Assembly: GCA_025453735.1 (NCBI GenBank)
Contig: JALOPY010000006.1
Coordinates: 1 to 15,493 of the forward strand
Length of the DNA stretch: 15,493 nucleotides
From: a bacterium
GTDB taxonomy: Bacteria; Zhuqueibacterota; Zhuqueibacteria; Thermofontimicrobiales; Thermofontimicrobiaceae
Direction: 5' to 3'
Positions within the stretch are counted from its first letter, which is position 1. Each line of letters begins with the position of its first letter. Made by a program: the position numbers and the translations under genes. Below, piece after piece: positions 8,148-15,493 of this stretch. The notes beneath the pieces are model-generated. The model had not been told where the DNA came from. It did no database searches and was given only the letters and a program-made list of their open reading frames with translations.

Positions 8148-8495
8148 ATAAAAAGGGTACAGTAAAAATAAGAAATGGATTAAAAAAAATCAAGACCTTT
8201 TTCCAATAAGTCAAAGATGTTATATAATCCGTCATTACGTTTTTGGAACTGCAATAAAAGTGCCAGTTTCTCCCCTGATGAGCATTATTAACCAATTTCT
8301 TAATAATCATTGCATTAATTGTTTTGCTACCATCACGCTCCCTGATTGGAAATGGCAGAAATTATGCCAGGAATCGAATCAATCTTGTTTTGGATTACAG
8401 ATTAGTAATGACAAGTGGGCAGAAGCCGACCTGCCTGGCTTATTTTTAAGCACCCGTTTGTCAGAAAGAGTTTGCCAAAATGAATTATGATTTGA
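8148..8495. other. Intergenic stretch without convincing gene
   Basis: About 350 bp lie between repeat copy B and the end of mlaF. The part near 8150-8230 is very AT-rich. A short hairpin AAGCC/GGCTT at 8423-8441 is followed on the plus strand by ATTTTT (8442-8447). It could act as a weak terminator, but its stem is only 5 bp and it faces the wrong way to be a standard mlaF terminator. A -10-like TATAAC occurs on the minus strand near 8219-8224 without a good -35. Plus-strand frames are open in part (8260-8490), but no ribosome site or recognisable protein goes with them. Confidence 0.5.
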
Positions 8496-9224
8496 TTAGG
8501 GATTGAAAAAGCGCTGAATAGTTGAAATCGAGGATTGTTTTGCAGCATCAAGCGTTCCCTGGAATATCACTTTTCCCCGATCGAGAAAAATGATGCGGTC
8601 GGCAATCCGCTGAATGCTTGTTAATTCATGGGTCACAATGACCAGTGTCATATTCAATAGCCGTCGCAATTTTAATAATAATTGATCCAGGGCGGCAGCA
8701 GTAACGGGATCAAGTCCGGCAGTTGGCTCATCGCCAAACAGGATTAATGGGTCCAATGCAATCGCCCGGGCTAATGCGGCTCGTTTGCGCATTCCCCCGG
8801 ATAGCTGTGATGGAAGCAGGCTGCCGGCATTATCGAGCTCCACCAGGTGCAATTTCTCTCGCACCAGGCGACGAATCAGCGATGGCGGGAGGTCGGTATG
8901 TTGTTCCAGTGGGATGGCAATGTTGTCGGCGACGGTCAAAGAATTAAGCAGCGCTCCGTTTTGAAATAGTACGCCAATTTTTCTCAGAATTTTATTGAAT
9001 TCAATTTCTTCCATCCACGTCACATCCTGCCCCAGGATTTCAATAGTGCCTGATGACGGTTGATAAAGCCGGATGATGTTTTTTAGCAGCGTTGTTTTGC
9101 CACAACCACTTTTGCCCAGAATGATGGCAATTTCATTCGGATAGACATCGATCGATAAATCATCCAGAACTATTTCCTCATCATATTGCGCGGTCAAATT
9201 TCTAACTTGAATGATTGGATTCAT
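8496..9224 (-). CDS. mlaF: MlaF-like ABC transporter ATP-binding protein (MCE/Mla lipid transport)
   Basis: Cytoplasmic ATPase of 242 residues, the usual length for MlaF. Seen: Walker A GKSGCGKTT at 37-45, Q-loop glutamine at 88 in GVLFQNGALL, ABC signature LSGGM at 141-145, Walker B and D-loop LILFGDEPTAGLDP at 160-173, and switch histidine 199 in VTHE. The FQNGALL segment and the match with a directly upstream MlaE permease place it in the MlaF/MKL branch rather than among generic importers. ATP hydrolysis would drive lipid movement through the MlaE dimer and the MCE protein. It is the last gene of the operon: its ATG lies 1 nt after the mlaE stop codon and no separate ribosome site is evident, which suggests translational coupling. 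All catalytic motifs are intact. Confidence 0.93.
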   Translation of the reverse strand: MNPIIQVRNLTAQYDEEIVLDDLSIDVYPNEIAIILGKSGCGKTTLLKNIIRLYQPSSGTIEILGQDVTWMEEIEFNKILRKIGVLFQNGALLNSLTVADNIAIPLEQHTDLPPSLIRRLVREKLHLVELDNAGSLLPSQLSGGMRKRAALARAIALDPLILFGDEPTAGLDPVTAAALDQLLLKLRRLLNMTLVIVTHELTSIQRIADRIIFLDRGKVIFQGTLDAAKQSSISTIQRFFNP

Positions 9225-9225
9225 G

Positions 9226-10332
9226 TTAATAAATCGGTTGGTTAAAATAAAATATCAGCCCCAGAATGGAATCAGCCACGATCACAAAAAATATTGAGGC
9301 GACCACAGATGCCGTCGTTGCTTTGCCGACGCCTTCAGATCCCCCGGTAACCTTTAAGCCGAAATAGCAGGCGACGATTATAATGATCCAGGCAAAAATG
9401 ACACTTTTAAACAGACCTGTTAGAACATCTTTCAGGATCAGAACCGTTACTAATTCATTGAGGAACGCAGTGGCGCTGAGCTGAAGATAAGTTATTCCAA
9501 TGATAAATCCTCCCAGAATTCCAAGAAAATCGGAGAACACGGTCAACAGCGGCATCGTCAATGTGATCCCGTGAAATTTGGGAACAACCACATAGCGAAT
9601 GGGATTCAGTGACATGGTTTTCAGCGCGTCGATCTCTTCGGTGACCACCATCGTGGCAATTTCGGAAGCAATGGCGGAACCGCTTCTCCCCGCGACTACA
9701 ATTGCAGTCATCATCGGTCCCATTTCTTTCAGCATCGCAATGCCGATCAGATCAGCGATAAAAATATTCGCGCCGAATTGTCGCAATTGTGCGGCGGACT
9801 GCAACGCCAGAATAAAGCCAATGAGGAAGGAAATCAATCCAACGATTGCAAATGCGTTGACGCCGATCAGGACACTTTGTTGAATGAATGATCCTTCACG
9901 CTGACCTTTGCGCCGAAACAAGCCGATGATACTCCAGTAAAAAATATCAGCAATGAGAAACAGCAAATCCCCGGAATTTGTGATAGTTTTATAGACGCGT
10001 TCGCCAATCGATTCAAAGAAAGACTTTCTGATTGCTGCACTTTCTGCTGGCAAATCTACAATAGAAAAGCTGACAATGGCTTCCTGGATTTGTGGCGGAG
10101 TGTTGAGGAATTGAATGGAACGATCCGGAGCGCTAAACCTGGCTTTGATTTCATCCAGCAGCGCCACCCCTGCGCTATCGATCTTTGTCAATTCCGAAAG
10201 GTCAAAGATGATCTGTGGGACATCATTGCTTGTCATCGCATTTTTGACCTGTTCCAGAATGGATCGAATTGATGGAACTTCAAGCTCGCCAGACAGATAA
10301 ATTATATTTTTCTGGATTGAAATTTCAGCCAT
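9226..10332 (-). CDS. mlaE: STAS-MlaE fusion permease (MCE/Mla lipid transport)
   Basis: 368 residues. The N-terminal STAS domain (about 1-95) includes LSGELEV at 13-19 and KIDSAGVALLDE at 50-61, the pattern found in MlaB and anti-sigma antagonists. The MlaE permease domain follows at about 105-368, with several membrane helices and the family signature KEMGPMMTAIVVAGRSGSAI at 202-221, continuing SEI and TEEIDAL. In E. coli the STAS protein MlaB is a separate subunit that stabilises the MlaF ATPase; here it is fused to the permease, a known arrangement in other phyla. It acts in the inner membrane, taking or giving phospholipid to the MCE ring. The ATG at 10332 begins 3 nt after the TAG of the upstream barrel gene, and the mlaF start follows 1 nt after its stop. 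Confidence 0.93.
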   Translation of the reverse strand: MAEISIQKNIIYLSGELEVPSIRSILEQVKNAMTSNDVPQIIFDLSELTKIDSAGVALLDEIKARFSAPDRSIQFLNTPPQIQEAIVSFSIVDLPAESAAIRKSFFESIGERVYKTITNSGDLLFLIADIFYWSIIGLFRRKGQREGSFIQQSVLIGVNAFAIVGLISFLIGFILALQSAAQLRQFGANIFIADLIGIAMLKEMGPMMTAIVVAGRSGSAIASEIATMVVTEEIDALKTMSLNPIRYVVVPKFHGITLTMPLLTVFSDFLGILGGFIIGITYLQLSATAFLNELVTVLILKDVLTGLFKSVIFAWIIIIVACYFGLKVTGGSEGVGKATTASVVASIFFVIVADSILGLIFYFNQPIY

Positions 10333-10335
10333 AGT

Positions 10336-11877
10336 CTAAAATAGAATATACGAATACCGGAGCAACAGAATATGCTCATACTGGATATACGACGTAATTG
10401 ATGGATCTTTTTTAATGCGCAAAGTATAGTCGATTGAGATATTTTTTGAGATTCGAAAATTCAGATTATTTTCCCAGTCATAAACCAATTTATTCTCTCC
10501 GCCCGATGGAACAAGCATATCCAGTTCCGAAGTTATCATCATGTTTCTTCGAATGCGATAATTCCCAATGAGCGCAGCTTCTGGTCCACGGAGAAAAACA
10601 GATGGTTTTTTATAAAAAGCAGAATCGCTGGAAGTCGTTTTTGCATACAACTCCCAGTTCAAATTTTGTCGAAATCCCATTCCGCCGCGCACATTGAAAT
10701 TGGCACGAAGCGATTTGATCAACAACAAGTTAATGCCAATTCCCTCTTTCAATTCTAAGGGAGAAAAACTGGGTGACACGATAATTCGTTTGATGTTTTC
10801 ATTGGTTCGTTCTAATTTCCCTTTTTCATCATAAAAAGAGATCGTCGTCGGCCTGTCATAATAATAGGTAGTTCCGAAGAGATTCGTTTCAAGAAAAAAT
10901 CGCCCATAAACACCCATCCCTGGCAAAAAATAATAGATGTAAATATTTTTTAGCCGGAGATTGTCAAGATAGCTTCGGAAACTGCTTTGCTTCCGTTGCA
11001 TATTCCAGCCTTCTTCCATGAGACCACGGGACAGGAAATAATGTTTTTTAGTGCTGTATTTGATATTATAATCTAATTGCGCAACGAATGCCATGCTGGT
11101 TTGTTGCTCTTCAGAAGTCACATCATTGGCGCGATTGAGTGTAAAGCTTCCGTACAGGGCACTAAAAATCGACCAATCTTTTATCTTCCGGGTTTCCGTG
11201 CCCATCTCTAAAACACCTGCGCCCATAAAATTCTTGGTTTCACTATCGACAACAATTGTGTATTGCGTCAGCTCGCCGGGCAACAGCCGGACTGTGGCAA
11301 AATTTATATAGGTATTGACATGCTCTCCTGACTTGATAATTTTGTACAAGCCTGGTTTTAAAATCCAGGTTTGGAGGTTTTCACCCAATTGTTCATCAGC
11401 GCCGTATCCAATGCCATAACTCACTCGTTCGGGAATGTGGAATATTTCGTATGATTCCTTTAGCCATTCTCGCGTTTCATCAATAATACGAATCGTTAAA
11501 CCGCACCAGTCTGGCTCGATAATCCGGGTCTCTTCCGCTTGTATCTCAACGACCTTCTTTATCATCTGATCCAGGTTGCCGGAGCCGAATGTAATTGTGT
11601 AGCGATCGGGTCTCAGCCACACGCTGGTTCCCATTTTCGCCATTTTGAGGACAGAATCATTCTGGGAGATGATGTAAACTGGCTCGAAATCGGAATTGGT
11701 CATCGCAGGCAGAAACAGCCGGCCCAGCCCTTTAATATCATCCATCGCCTCCATATCCAATTGCGCTTTGGGTGAGGGCGCAATCCAGTTATAGAGCTTT
11801 TTTTCTTGCGATTGGGCAACGCCTGCTGCAAGCGCAAGATATATCATTATATAAAAGTATGCTCTTGTCATGATCAT
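10336..11877 (-). CDS. Outer-membrane beta-barrel protein with N-terminal beta-sandwich domains, encoded inside the MCE operon (unrecognised family)
   Basis: Possible starts are TTG 11880, ATG 11877 and ATG 11871; the first ATG is preferred (513 residues) and no Shine-Dalgarno is clear, so coupling to the gene ending at 11883 is likely. Seen: signal peptide to about 24 (AGVAQSQ); two related beta-rich segments at about 65-120 and 125-225 with PEGA-like phrases (VWLRPDRYTITFGSG and TWILKPGLYKIIKSGE); then about 235-513 with alternating hydrophobic and polar strands ending in HILLLRYSYILF. A terminal phenylalanine after alternating strands is typical of outer-membrane barrels inserted by Bam. 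I do not recognise the family. Its place between an auxiliary lipoprotein gene and mlaE, with gaps of 5 and 3 nt, argues that it serves the lipid transporter, perhaps as its outer-membrane end. That role is inferred. Confidence 0.75.
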   Translation of the reverse strand: MIMTRAYFYIMIYLALAAGVAQSQEKKLYNWIAPSPKAQLDMEAMDDIKGLGRLFLPAMTNSDFEPVYIISQNDSVLKMAKMGTSVWLRPDRYTITFGSGNLDQMIKKVVEIQAEETRIIEPDWCGLTIRIIDETREWLKESYEIFHIPERVSYGIGYGADEQLGENLQTWILKPGLYKIIKSGEHVNTYINFATVRLLPGELTQYTIVVDSETKNFMGAGVLEMGTETRKIKDWSIFSALYGSFTLNRANDVTSEEQQTSMAFVAQLDYNIKYSTKKHYFLSRGLMEEGWNMQRKQSSFRSYLDNLRLKNIYIYYFLPGMGVYGRFFLETNLFGTTYYYDRPTTISFYDEKGKLERTNENIKRIIVSPSFSPLELKEGIGINLLLIKSLRANFNVRGGMGFRQNLNWELYAKTTSSDSAFYKKPSVFLRGPEAALIGNYRIRRNMMITSELDMLVPSGGENKLVYDWENNLNFRISKNISIDYTLRIKKDPSITSYIQYEHILLLRYSYILF

Positions 11878-11882
11878 CAAAT

Positions 11883-12530
11883 TTATTTTAAATTTGTTTG
11901 TATGGAATTTTCGTTAAAATAAATAATCATTTTTCTGATGAAGTGGTTCACTTCTTCTTCGATAATATCGCTCAATTTCTGGGCGAACAGCTCCATCTGA
12001 AAAACTGGCAGCTCTTCCACGCGATCAAATTCGTGAATGAGCAAATTTTCATAGCCGTCATACGTTCGGAGATAGAGCTTCATAGCAAGATGGGCGGCAA
12101 TAAACGCTTCATGATCAAATTTTTCGATGGCTTCAATGGTGCCAATAATTTCATAATCCGGGCGTTCATCAAGGAATTCACGCTGGCAATTTTTAAATAT
12201 TCCAAAGCGAGCAATATGATCTGCGATCAGATCGGATATGGTAATCTGAGGGCGGATTGCCCATAAGTTGTATCGATAATAATCCAGGCGATGGGCAGAA
12301 TAGCGGACTACGATGCTGACACGGTCAAATGTCCTGGGGATTTTCATGGTTTGCACTTGAACTTTAAATGGGAAAGGCTTTGCAACCGCAAGCGTGCTGT
12401 CACGAAGAACCGGCAGGTAATCGAGAATGTAATATTGGGGTTGTATCGATGTTCGTGTCCAGCAAGAATATGCAATAAAAATAATGAACAGAACAATGCT
12501 TATTGCTTTGATCGTATGTAATAGACGCAT
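11883..12530 (-). CDS. ABC-type transport auxiliary lipoprotein, PqiC/YmbA-like
   Basis: 215 residues. The N-terminal hydrophobic segment about 8-22 ends in FIAYSCW, with Cys23 a plausible lipidation site although the lipobox is imperfect. It is followed by QPQYYILDYLP, then VQVQTMKIPRTFDRVSIVVR at 57-76, and YYRYNLWAIRPQITISDLIA at 84-103. This order (YYxL, then IPxxxDRxxIVxR, then YxxxxWAxxP) is that of the PqiC/YmbA (DUF330) auxiliary lipoproteins that accompany MCE transporters. Known: PqiC sits at the outer membrane and contacts the MCE tunnel PqiB. It starts 5 nt after mlaD and stops just before the barrel gene. It probably joins the MCE protein to the outer-membrane component. The C-terminal helix (about 180-206) is longer than strictly needed for the domain. 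Confidence 0.8.
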   Translation of the reverse strand: MRLLHTIKAISIVLFIIFIAYSCWTRTSIQPQYYILDYLPVLRDSTLAVAKPFPFKVQVQTMKIPRTFDRVSIVVRYSAHRLDYYRYNLWAIRPQITISDLIADHIARFGIFKNCQREFLDERPDYEIIGTIEAIEKFDHEAFIAAHLAMKLYLRTYDGYENLLIHEFDRVEELPVFQMELFAQKLSDIIEEEVNHFIRKMIIYFNENSIQTNLK

Positions 12531-12535
12531 TTTTG

Positions 12536-13510
12536 CTATCGCTCCCGAATTTCTTCACGCTGTGAACTTCTCAATAATAATGATGGATTTTCGCTGATCA
12601 ATCGTGTAAACTCATTGAAATATTCCAGGCTTTCCCGGAGAATTTCAGCCGAGCTTAAAATATCATGCCGGCTTTTTAATATCGTTAAATCGAGATGAGT
12701 GAATGTGCGATTGGTTTGCTCCACAGTGGCAACTAATTTGGCGATGAGATCAGACAGATTTGCCTGCTTTAATTCCGTTGAGATTTTTTCTAAATTATCA
12801 ACCGTTGTCACTAATTCCTGGGATTGGGTGATTTGACGAATATCATTCATCGCTAAGTTTGCCGTAACCATGAAGGTGTCTAAATGACTGGAAAATTTTT
12901 CGGCGTTTTTGATGACGCGATTGATACTTGTTTCGTTTGTATCTAACAGAGCTTGAACGATTTCAAAAGTTTTGGCAGTATTGTCGATGAGTTTAAATAG
13001 CTTCTCCTGGCGATCGGTTCTGGTCATCTCTGCGAAATTATTCAGGATGTGCTCCAATTTTTCAGAAATAACTTCCGCTTTTCCGGTGATCGTATCCACA
13101 AGGGATTGCCCCGCTTTGATGAAGGAATTCGGCGGCAAGCGCTTCGATTCATTGGTGCCTCCCTGGATTTCGATCATTTTCAATCCAGCCGCAAGGCTGA
13201 GATAATCAAGAACCGCTTCATTATCTTCCTTGATAGGAATTTTGGGATCAACCGTAATGGCAACAATGATCGAGGTAATATCCATTTCATCAATGTACAT
13301 ATCCTCAATTCTGCCGATCCGAAGACCGCGATATTTCACTGGCGAGCCGATCTCGAGCCCCGCGAGTGATACCTCTTTAAATCGGATATAATAGGTATCT
13401 TTTTTTTTCAATAATCGTGATCCGGTGATAACGCCGATCGCAACGATGAGGATCACCAACGCAATCGTGAGAAAAACACCTAACCGAATTTTCTGTGAGC
13501 GTGAAACCAT
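12536..13510 (-). CDS. mlaD: MlaD-like MCE domain protein with long helical C-terminus
   Basis: 324 residues, first gene of the operon. The ATG at 13510 is preceded by AAGGAA within the perfect palindrome AAGGAATTCCTT, about 8 nt away. Seen: inner-membrane anchor about 9-30, single MCE domain about 38-117 with VSLAGLEIGSPVKYRGLRIG at 47-66, then a mostly helical region from about 138 to 305 and a closing LRESLEYFNEFTRLISENPS segment at 291-310 followed by LLLR. That closing motif is common in MCE proteins of this type. MCE proteins form hexameric rings or tubes that carry lipids across the periplasm. E. coli MlaD is about 180 residues, so the extra 140 residues of helix here may build a longer needle, as in mycobacterial Mce assemblies; this is inferred. 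No mlaC gene is present in the window. Confidence 0.9.
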   Translation of the reverse strand: MVSRSQKIRLGVFLTIALVILIVAIGVITGSRLLKKKDTYYIRFKEVSLAGLEIGSPVKYRGLRIGRIEDMYIDEMDITSIIVAITVDPKIPIKEDNEAVLDYLSLAAGLKMIEIQGGTNESKRLPPNSFIKAGQSLVDTITGKAEVISEKLEHILNNFAEMTRTDRQEKLFKLIDNTAKTFEIVQALLDTNETSINRVIKNAEKFSSHLDTFMVTANLAMNDIRQITQSQELVTTVDNLEKISTELKQANLSDLIAKLVATVEQTNRTFTHLDLTILKSRHDILSSAEILRESLEYFNEFTRLISENPSLLLRSSQREEIRER

Positions 13511-13565
13511 GGAAGGAATTCCTTAAGCTGCGATATCGTTTTTTCGGACTTCTAAAATCGCCAGA

Positions 13566-13594
13566 AATATACTAATTTTGAATATGAAAGTCAA
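13566..13594 (-). promoter_or_regulatory. Sigma70-like promoter for the mla operon
   Basis: On the minus strand, TTGACT (13594-13589) and TATATT (13571-13566) are separated by exactly 17 nt, each one base from consensus. Transcription would start near 13559, leaving a leader of about 49 nt before the mlaD ATG at 13510. It is the best promoter match upstream of the five-gene operon. Confidence 0.55.
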
Positions 13595-13747
13595 GCAATT
13601 GTCTGGCAGTTCTGATTTTTATATTTAAAAGACAATATTTTTCGTGATCTATGCTCAGCATTCTTCGGGTTCCAATTTTTTGACATCTCAATATTTGGTG
13701 CATCGTTAAGAAAAGTCCTTCAAATATGGTGAACGAATTATTTGTTA

Positions 13748-13776
13748 TTGACAATTAAAATTTTATTCTTTACATT
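13748..13776 (+). promoter_or_regulatory. Candidate sigma70-like promoter for the beta-helix gene
   Basis: A perfect TTGACA (13748-13753) and TACATT (13771-13776, four of six matches) are separated by 17 nt on the plus strand. Transcription from here would begin near 13783 and give a leader of about 200 nt, which contains a hairpin GCAGC/GCTGC (13786-13814) and the large inverted repeat at 13820-13930. An undetected closer promoter is possible. Confidence 0.4.
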
Positions 13777-13819
13777 TCAAACGCATTTTTCGCAGCGCAA
13801 CGAAGCTGCAAAAAGTTTC

Positions 13820-13930
13820 TCAACACCAAGTCACTAAACCGGCACAAAGGTCGCAAAGATAAAAATAGAAGTTGGTTTATTTTTTTGTGTTCTTAGTGAT
13901 TTCTTAGTGCCTTCGTGTTTTGTTTTTTTT
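13820..13930 (+). repeat. Imperfect ~105-bp inverted repeat followed by T-run in the divergent intergenic region
   Basis: The left arm (13823-13851) reads AACACCAAGTCACTAA then CACAAAGG. The right arm (13887-13921), read on the opposite strand, gives AACACGAAGGCACTAA then CACTAAGA. The arms match at most positions outside a 5-base centre. Just after the right arm come TTTTG and eight Ts (13917-13930). The element resembles dispersed intergenic palindromes seen in many genomes. In the leader of the plus-strand gene it could act as a weak terminator or attenuator; that reading is inferred. Confidence 0.5.
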
Positions 13931-13982
13931 GCAAAAGATACTAAACGTTCCAAAATCTCATTATAAAAATAAGGAAGATTCA

Positions 13983-15493
13983 ATGTCGAAAAAATCTATT
14001 CCTGTCCTCTTTTCACTTTTGTTGCTCATCTCGTTCTGCTGCAGCCAAACTGTTCAACAAGAAATCTTTTATGTTTCTCTTGACGGAAACGATTCCTGGT
14101 CGGGCAAGCTGTCCGAGCCAAATGGCGACCATACGGATGGACCCTTTGCTAAGCTCGAACAAGCGAATGCGATCATTCATGATCTGCAAAAATCTGATGC
14201 GGCAAATCAAAAGAAAATAACAGTGCAGATTCGCGCAGGGAGTTATCTTTTTTCAGAGTCTTTGAAGTTGGAATCCCAGCGTCATGTTACCTGGCAAAAT
14301 TTTCCTGGTGAAAAAGTGGCTTTCATCGGAGCAAAACCGATTGCTGGTTTTCAACTTGTCACGGATAGAAAAATATTAAATCGGCTCGATCAAGCCAGTC
14401 AGGATAAAATTTTTGTCAGCGATCTTAAGGCTCAAGGCATCACCAATTACGGTGAAATTACCCGACGCGGCGGTCCCGGAATGGAGCTATTTTTTAATGG
14501 CAAACGCATGACCATCGCCCGCTATCCCAACGAAGGCTGGCTGAAAATTTCCGACGTGCCACAAACTGGAACGATCCTTTTCAATAAAGGATTAGATCGG
14601 GAGAAAAGGTACGATGGCGTTCCGGTTGGCCGGCATTATGGCAGGATCAACTATGATGGCGATCGTCCGGCTCGCTGGTCGAAAGAAAATGAAATCTACG
14701 TGCATGGCTATTGGACGTGGGACTGGAGCGATTCCTATCAGAAAATCCAAACCATCGATCTGGTAAAAAATGAAATCACAATTGCTGAGCCGCATCACCA
14801 TTACGGCTACACCAAAAACCAGCGCTATTATTTTCTCAATATTCTGGAAGAGTTGGATCAACCGGGCGAGTGGGTTCTGGATCGGAACAGTGGATTGCTC
14901 TATTTTTATCCACCTGCTGCAATTCCAGCGAGCGAGGTTTTTGTTTCGATGTTGGATCAACCGATGGTGATTCTGCAAAATTGTAAGAATGTTACCTTAC
15001 AGGGGATCCAGTTTGAATTTTCCCGAGGCAATGGAATCGTGATAAATGGTGGCAGCAAGAACTTGATCGCTGGCTGCACTTTTCGTAACCTGGGAGCCGA
15101 TGCAGTCGTTATCAATAGCGGGAGCGAAAATGGGATCACCAGTTGTGATATTTACGATGTGTCGATGGGCGGAATTCAGCTCCGGGGCGGAGATCGAAAG
15201 ACGTTGATTCCCGCCAATAATTTTGCCATCAATAATGATATTTATGATTATAGCCAGTGGATTCGGACAGGGCAGCTCGCGATCAATCTTTTGGGAGTGG
15301 GCAATCGCATCGCTCACAATGTCATTCATGACGCGCCGCATGGGGCGATTTATGTGCAGGGCAATGAGCACCTGCTCGAATTCAATGAAATTTATAATGT
15401 GTGTTACGAAACCGGCGATGCGGGTGCGATTCACACCGGGCGCAATTATACCTGGCGCGGCAATGTCTATCGCTACAATTATGTCCATCATTT
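13983..15493 (+). CDS. Exported right-handed parallel beta-helix protein, probable carbohydrate-active enzyme (partial, 3' end outside window)
   Basis: Open from ATG 13983 to the window edge (503 codons); AAGGAAG lies shortly before the start. Seen: signal peptide about 1-21 (LLLLISFCCSQ), possibly a lipoprotein at Cys19 or Cys20 though the lipobox is poor; then IFYVSLDGNDSWSG at 28-41 and GPFAKLEQA at 53-61, the opening typical of surface beta-helix proteins and of glycosidases and lyases with this fold; a central segment with WSKENEIYVHGYWTWDWSDS (232-251) and RYYFLNILEELDQPGEWVLD (281-300); then from about 325 regular beta-helix coils (NVTLQGIQFEFS, NLIAGCTFRNLG, NGITSCDIYDVS) and GDAGAIHTGRNYT at 478-490. 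The architecture resembles GH141-like and related beta-helix enzymes, but the family cannot be fixed by eye. It would act on polysaccharide outside the cytoplasm. It is transcribed away from the mla operon. Confidence 0.82.
   Translation, partial: MSKKSIPVLFSLLLLISFCCSQTVQQEIFYVSLDGNDSWSGKLSEPNGDHTDGPFAKLEQANAIIHDLQKSDAANQKKITVQIRAGSYLFSESLKLESQRHVTWQNFPGEKVAFIGAKPIAGFQLVTDRKILNRLDQASQDKIFVSDLKAQGITNYGEITRRGGPGMELFFNGKRMTIARYPNEGWLKISDVPQTGTILFNKGLDREKRYDGVPVGRHYGRINYDGDRPARWSKENEIYVHGYWTWDWSDSYQKIQTIDLVKNEITIAEPHHHYGYTKNQRYYFLNILEELDQPGEWVLDRNSGLLYFYPPAAIPASEVFVSMLDQPMVILQNCKNVTLQGIQFEFSRGNGIVINGGSKNLIAGCTFRNLGADAVVINSGSENGITSCDIYDVSMGGIQLRGGDRKTLIPANNFAINNDIYDYSQWIRTGQLAINLLGVGNRIAHNVIHDAPHGAIYVQGNEHLLEFNEIYNVCYETGDAGAIHTGRNYTWRGNVYRYNYVHH

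Larger units (their letters stand above)
13511..13982. other. Divergent intergenic region between mlaD and the beta-helix gene
   Basis: This 472-bp gap holds a minus-strand promoter at 13566-13594, a plus-strand promoter at 13748-13776, a small hairpin at 13786-13814 and the large inverted repeat at 13820-13930. AAGGAAG at 13973-13979 serves as ribosome site for the ATG at 13983. A 60-codon minus-strand frame at 13572-13754 overlaps the promoters and shows no protein-like features, so no gene is called here. Confidence 0.6.

Noticed and set aside
8260..8490. Plus-strand open frame of 76 codons starting with GTG in the gap upstream of the adhesin unit
   Set aside because: There is no ribosome site at the GTG or at the internal ATG 8278, no recognisable domain, unusual residue make-up with many Cys and Gln, and it ends just beside the mlaF stop on the other strand. 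Probably chance, or at most a decayed remnant.
11898..12266. Plus-strand open frame of 122 codons
   Set aside because: It is antisense to the PqiC-like lipoprotein gene and has no start signal or recognisable domain.
14997..15491. Minus-strand open frame of 164 codons
   Set aside because: It is antisense to the beta-helix gene, whose plus-strand frame has a ribosome site, signal peptide and family motifs. The Ile/Ala-rich translation is typical of a shadow.
1..15493. CRISPR array, defence system, prophage or insertion sequence with transposase
   Set aside because: No regularly spaced short repeats, no nuclease, integrase or transposase genes, and no phage structural genes were seen on either strand; the only mobile-like features are the two short non-coding elements.

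Overview
The window looks like a chromosomal segment from a Gram-negative bacterium of the Bacteroidota/Calditrichota/KSB1-like (FCB) part of the tree. This is inferred from a PorP/SprF-type outer-membrane protein, a very large secreted repeat protein with a CHU_C/FlgD-like C-terminal domain typical of type IX secretion (T9SS) cargo, and moderately AT-rich DNA with good Shine-Dalgarno sites. No rRNA, tRNA, CRISPR array, integrase or transposase gene is visible.

Layout. Positions 1-7833 hold a minus-strand surface module, read right to left: a 1522-residue secreted multidomain adhesin-like protein (3265-7833), a PorP/SprF-like outer-membrane protein with a long C-terminal extension (1375-3150), and the first 444 residues of a MotA/TolQ/ExbB-type proton-channel protein fused to invasin-type Ig repeats (1-1332, cut by the window edge). 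A roughly 100-bp element with imperfect terminal inverted repeats occurs twice in opposite orientation, at 3166-3264 and 8047-8144, bracketing the adhesin gene and its likely promoter. A perfect TTGACA box next to a 13-bp-arm palindrome (7876-7915) is the best candidate promoter/operator for the module.

Positions 8496-13510 hold a tightly packed minus-strand MCE/Mla-type lipid transport operon with intergenic gaps of 1-5 bp: mlaD-like MCE protein, PqiC/YmbA-type auxiliary lipoprotein, an unrecognised outer-membrane beta-barrel protein, a STAS-MlaE permease fusion, and mlaF ATPase. A good sigma70-like promoter lies just upstream of mlaD. No mlaA or mlaC is present in the window; the barrel protein is an attractive candidate for the outer-membrane end of the system.

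Positions 13511-13982 are a divergent intergenic region with candidate promoters on both strands and a large imperfect inverted repeat followed by a T-run. From 13983 to the window edge a plus-strand gene encodes an exported right-handed parallel beta-helix protein, probably a carbohydrate-active enzyme, cut off at its 3' end.

How it fits together: every protein gene in the window appears to concern the cell envelope. The surface module resembles the SprB-SprF arrangement of gliding bacteroidetes (giant adhesin plus its dedicated PorP/SprF partner), with an added ion-channel-like component. The MCE operon would move lipids between membranes, and the beta-helix protein would act on extracellular or periplasmic polysaccharide.
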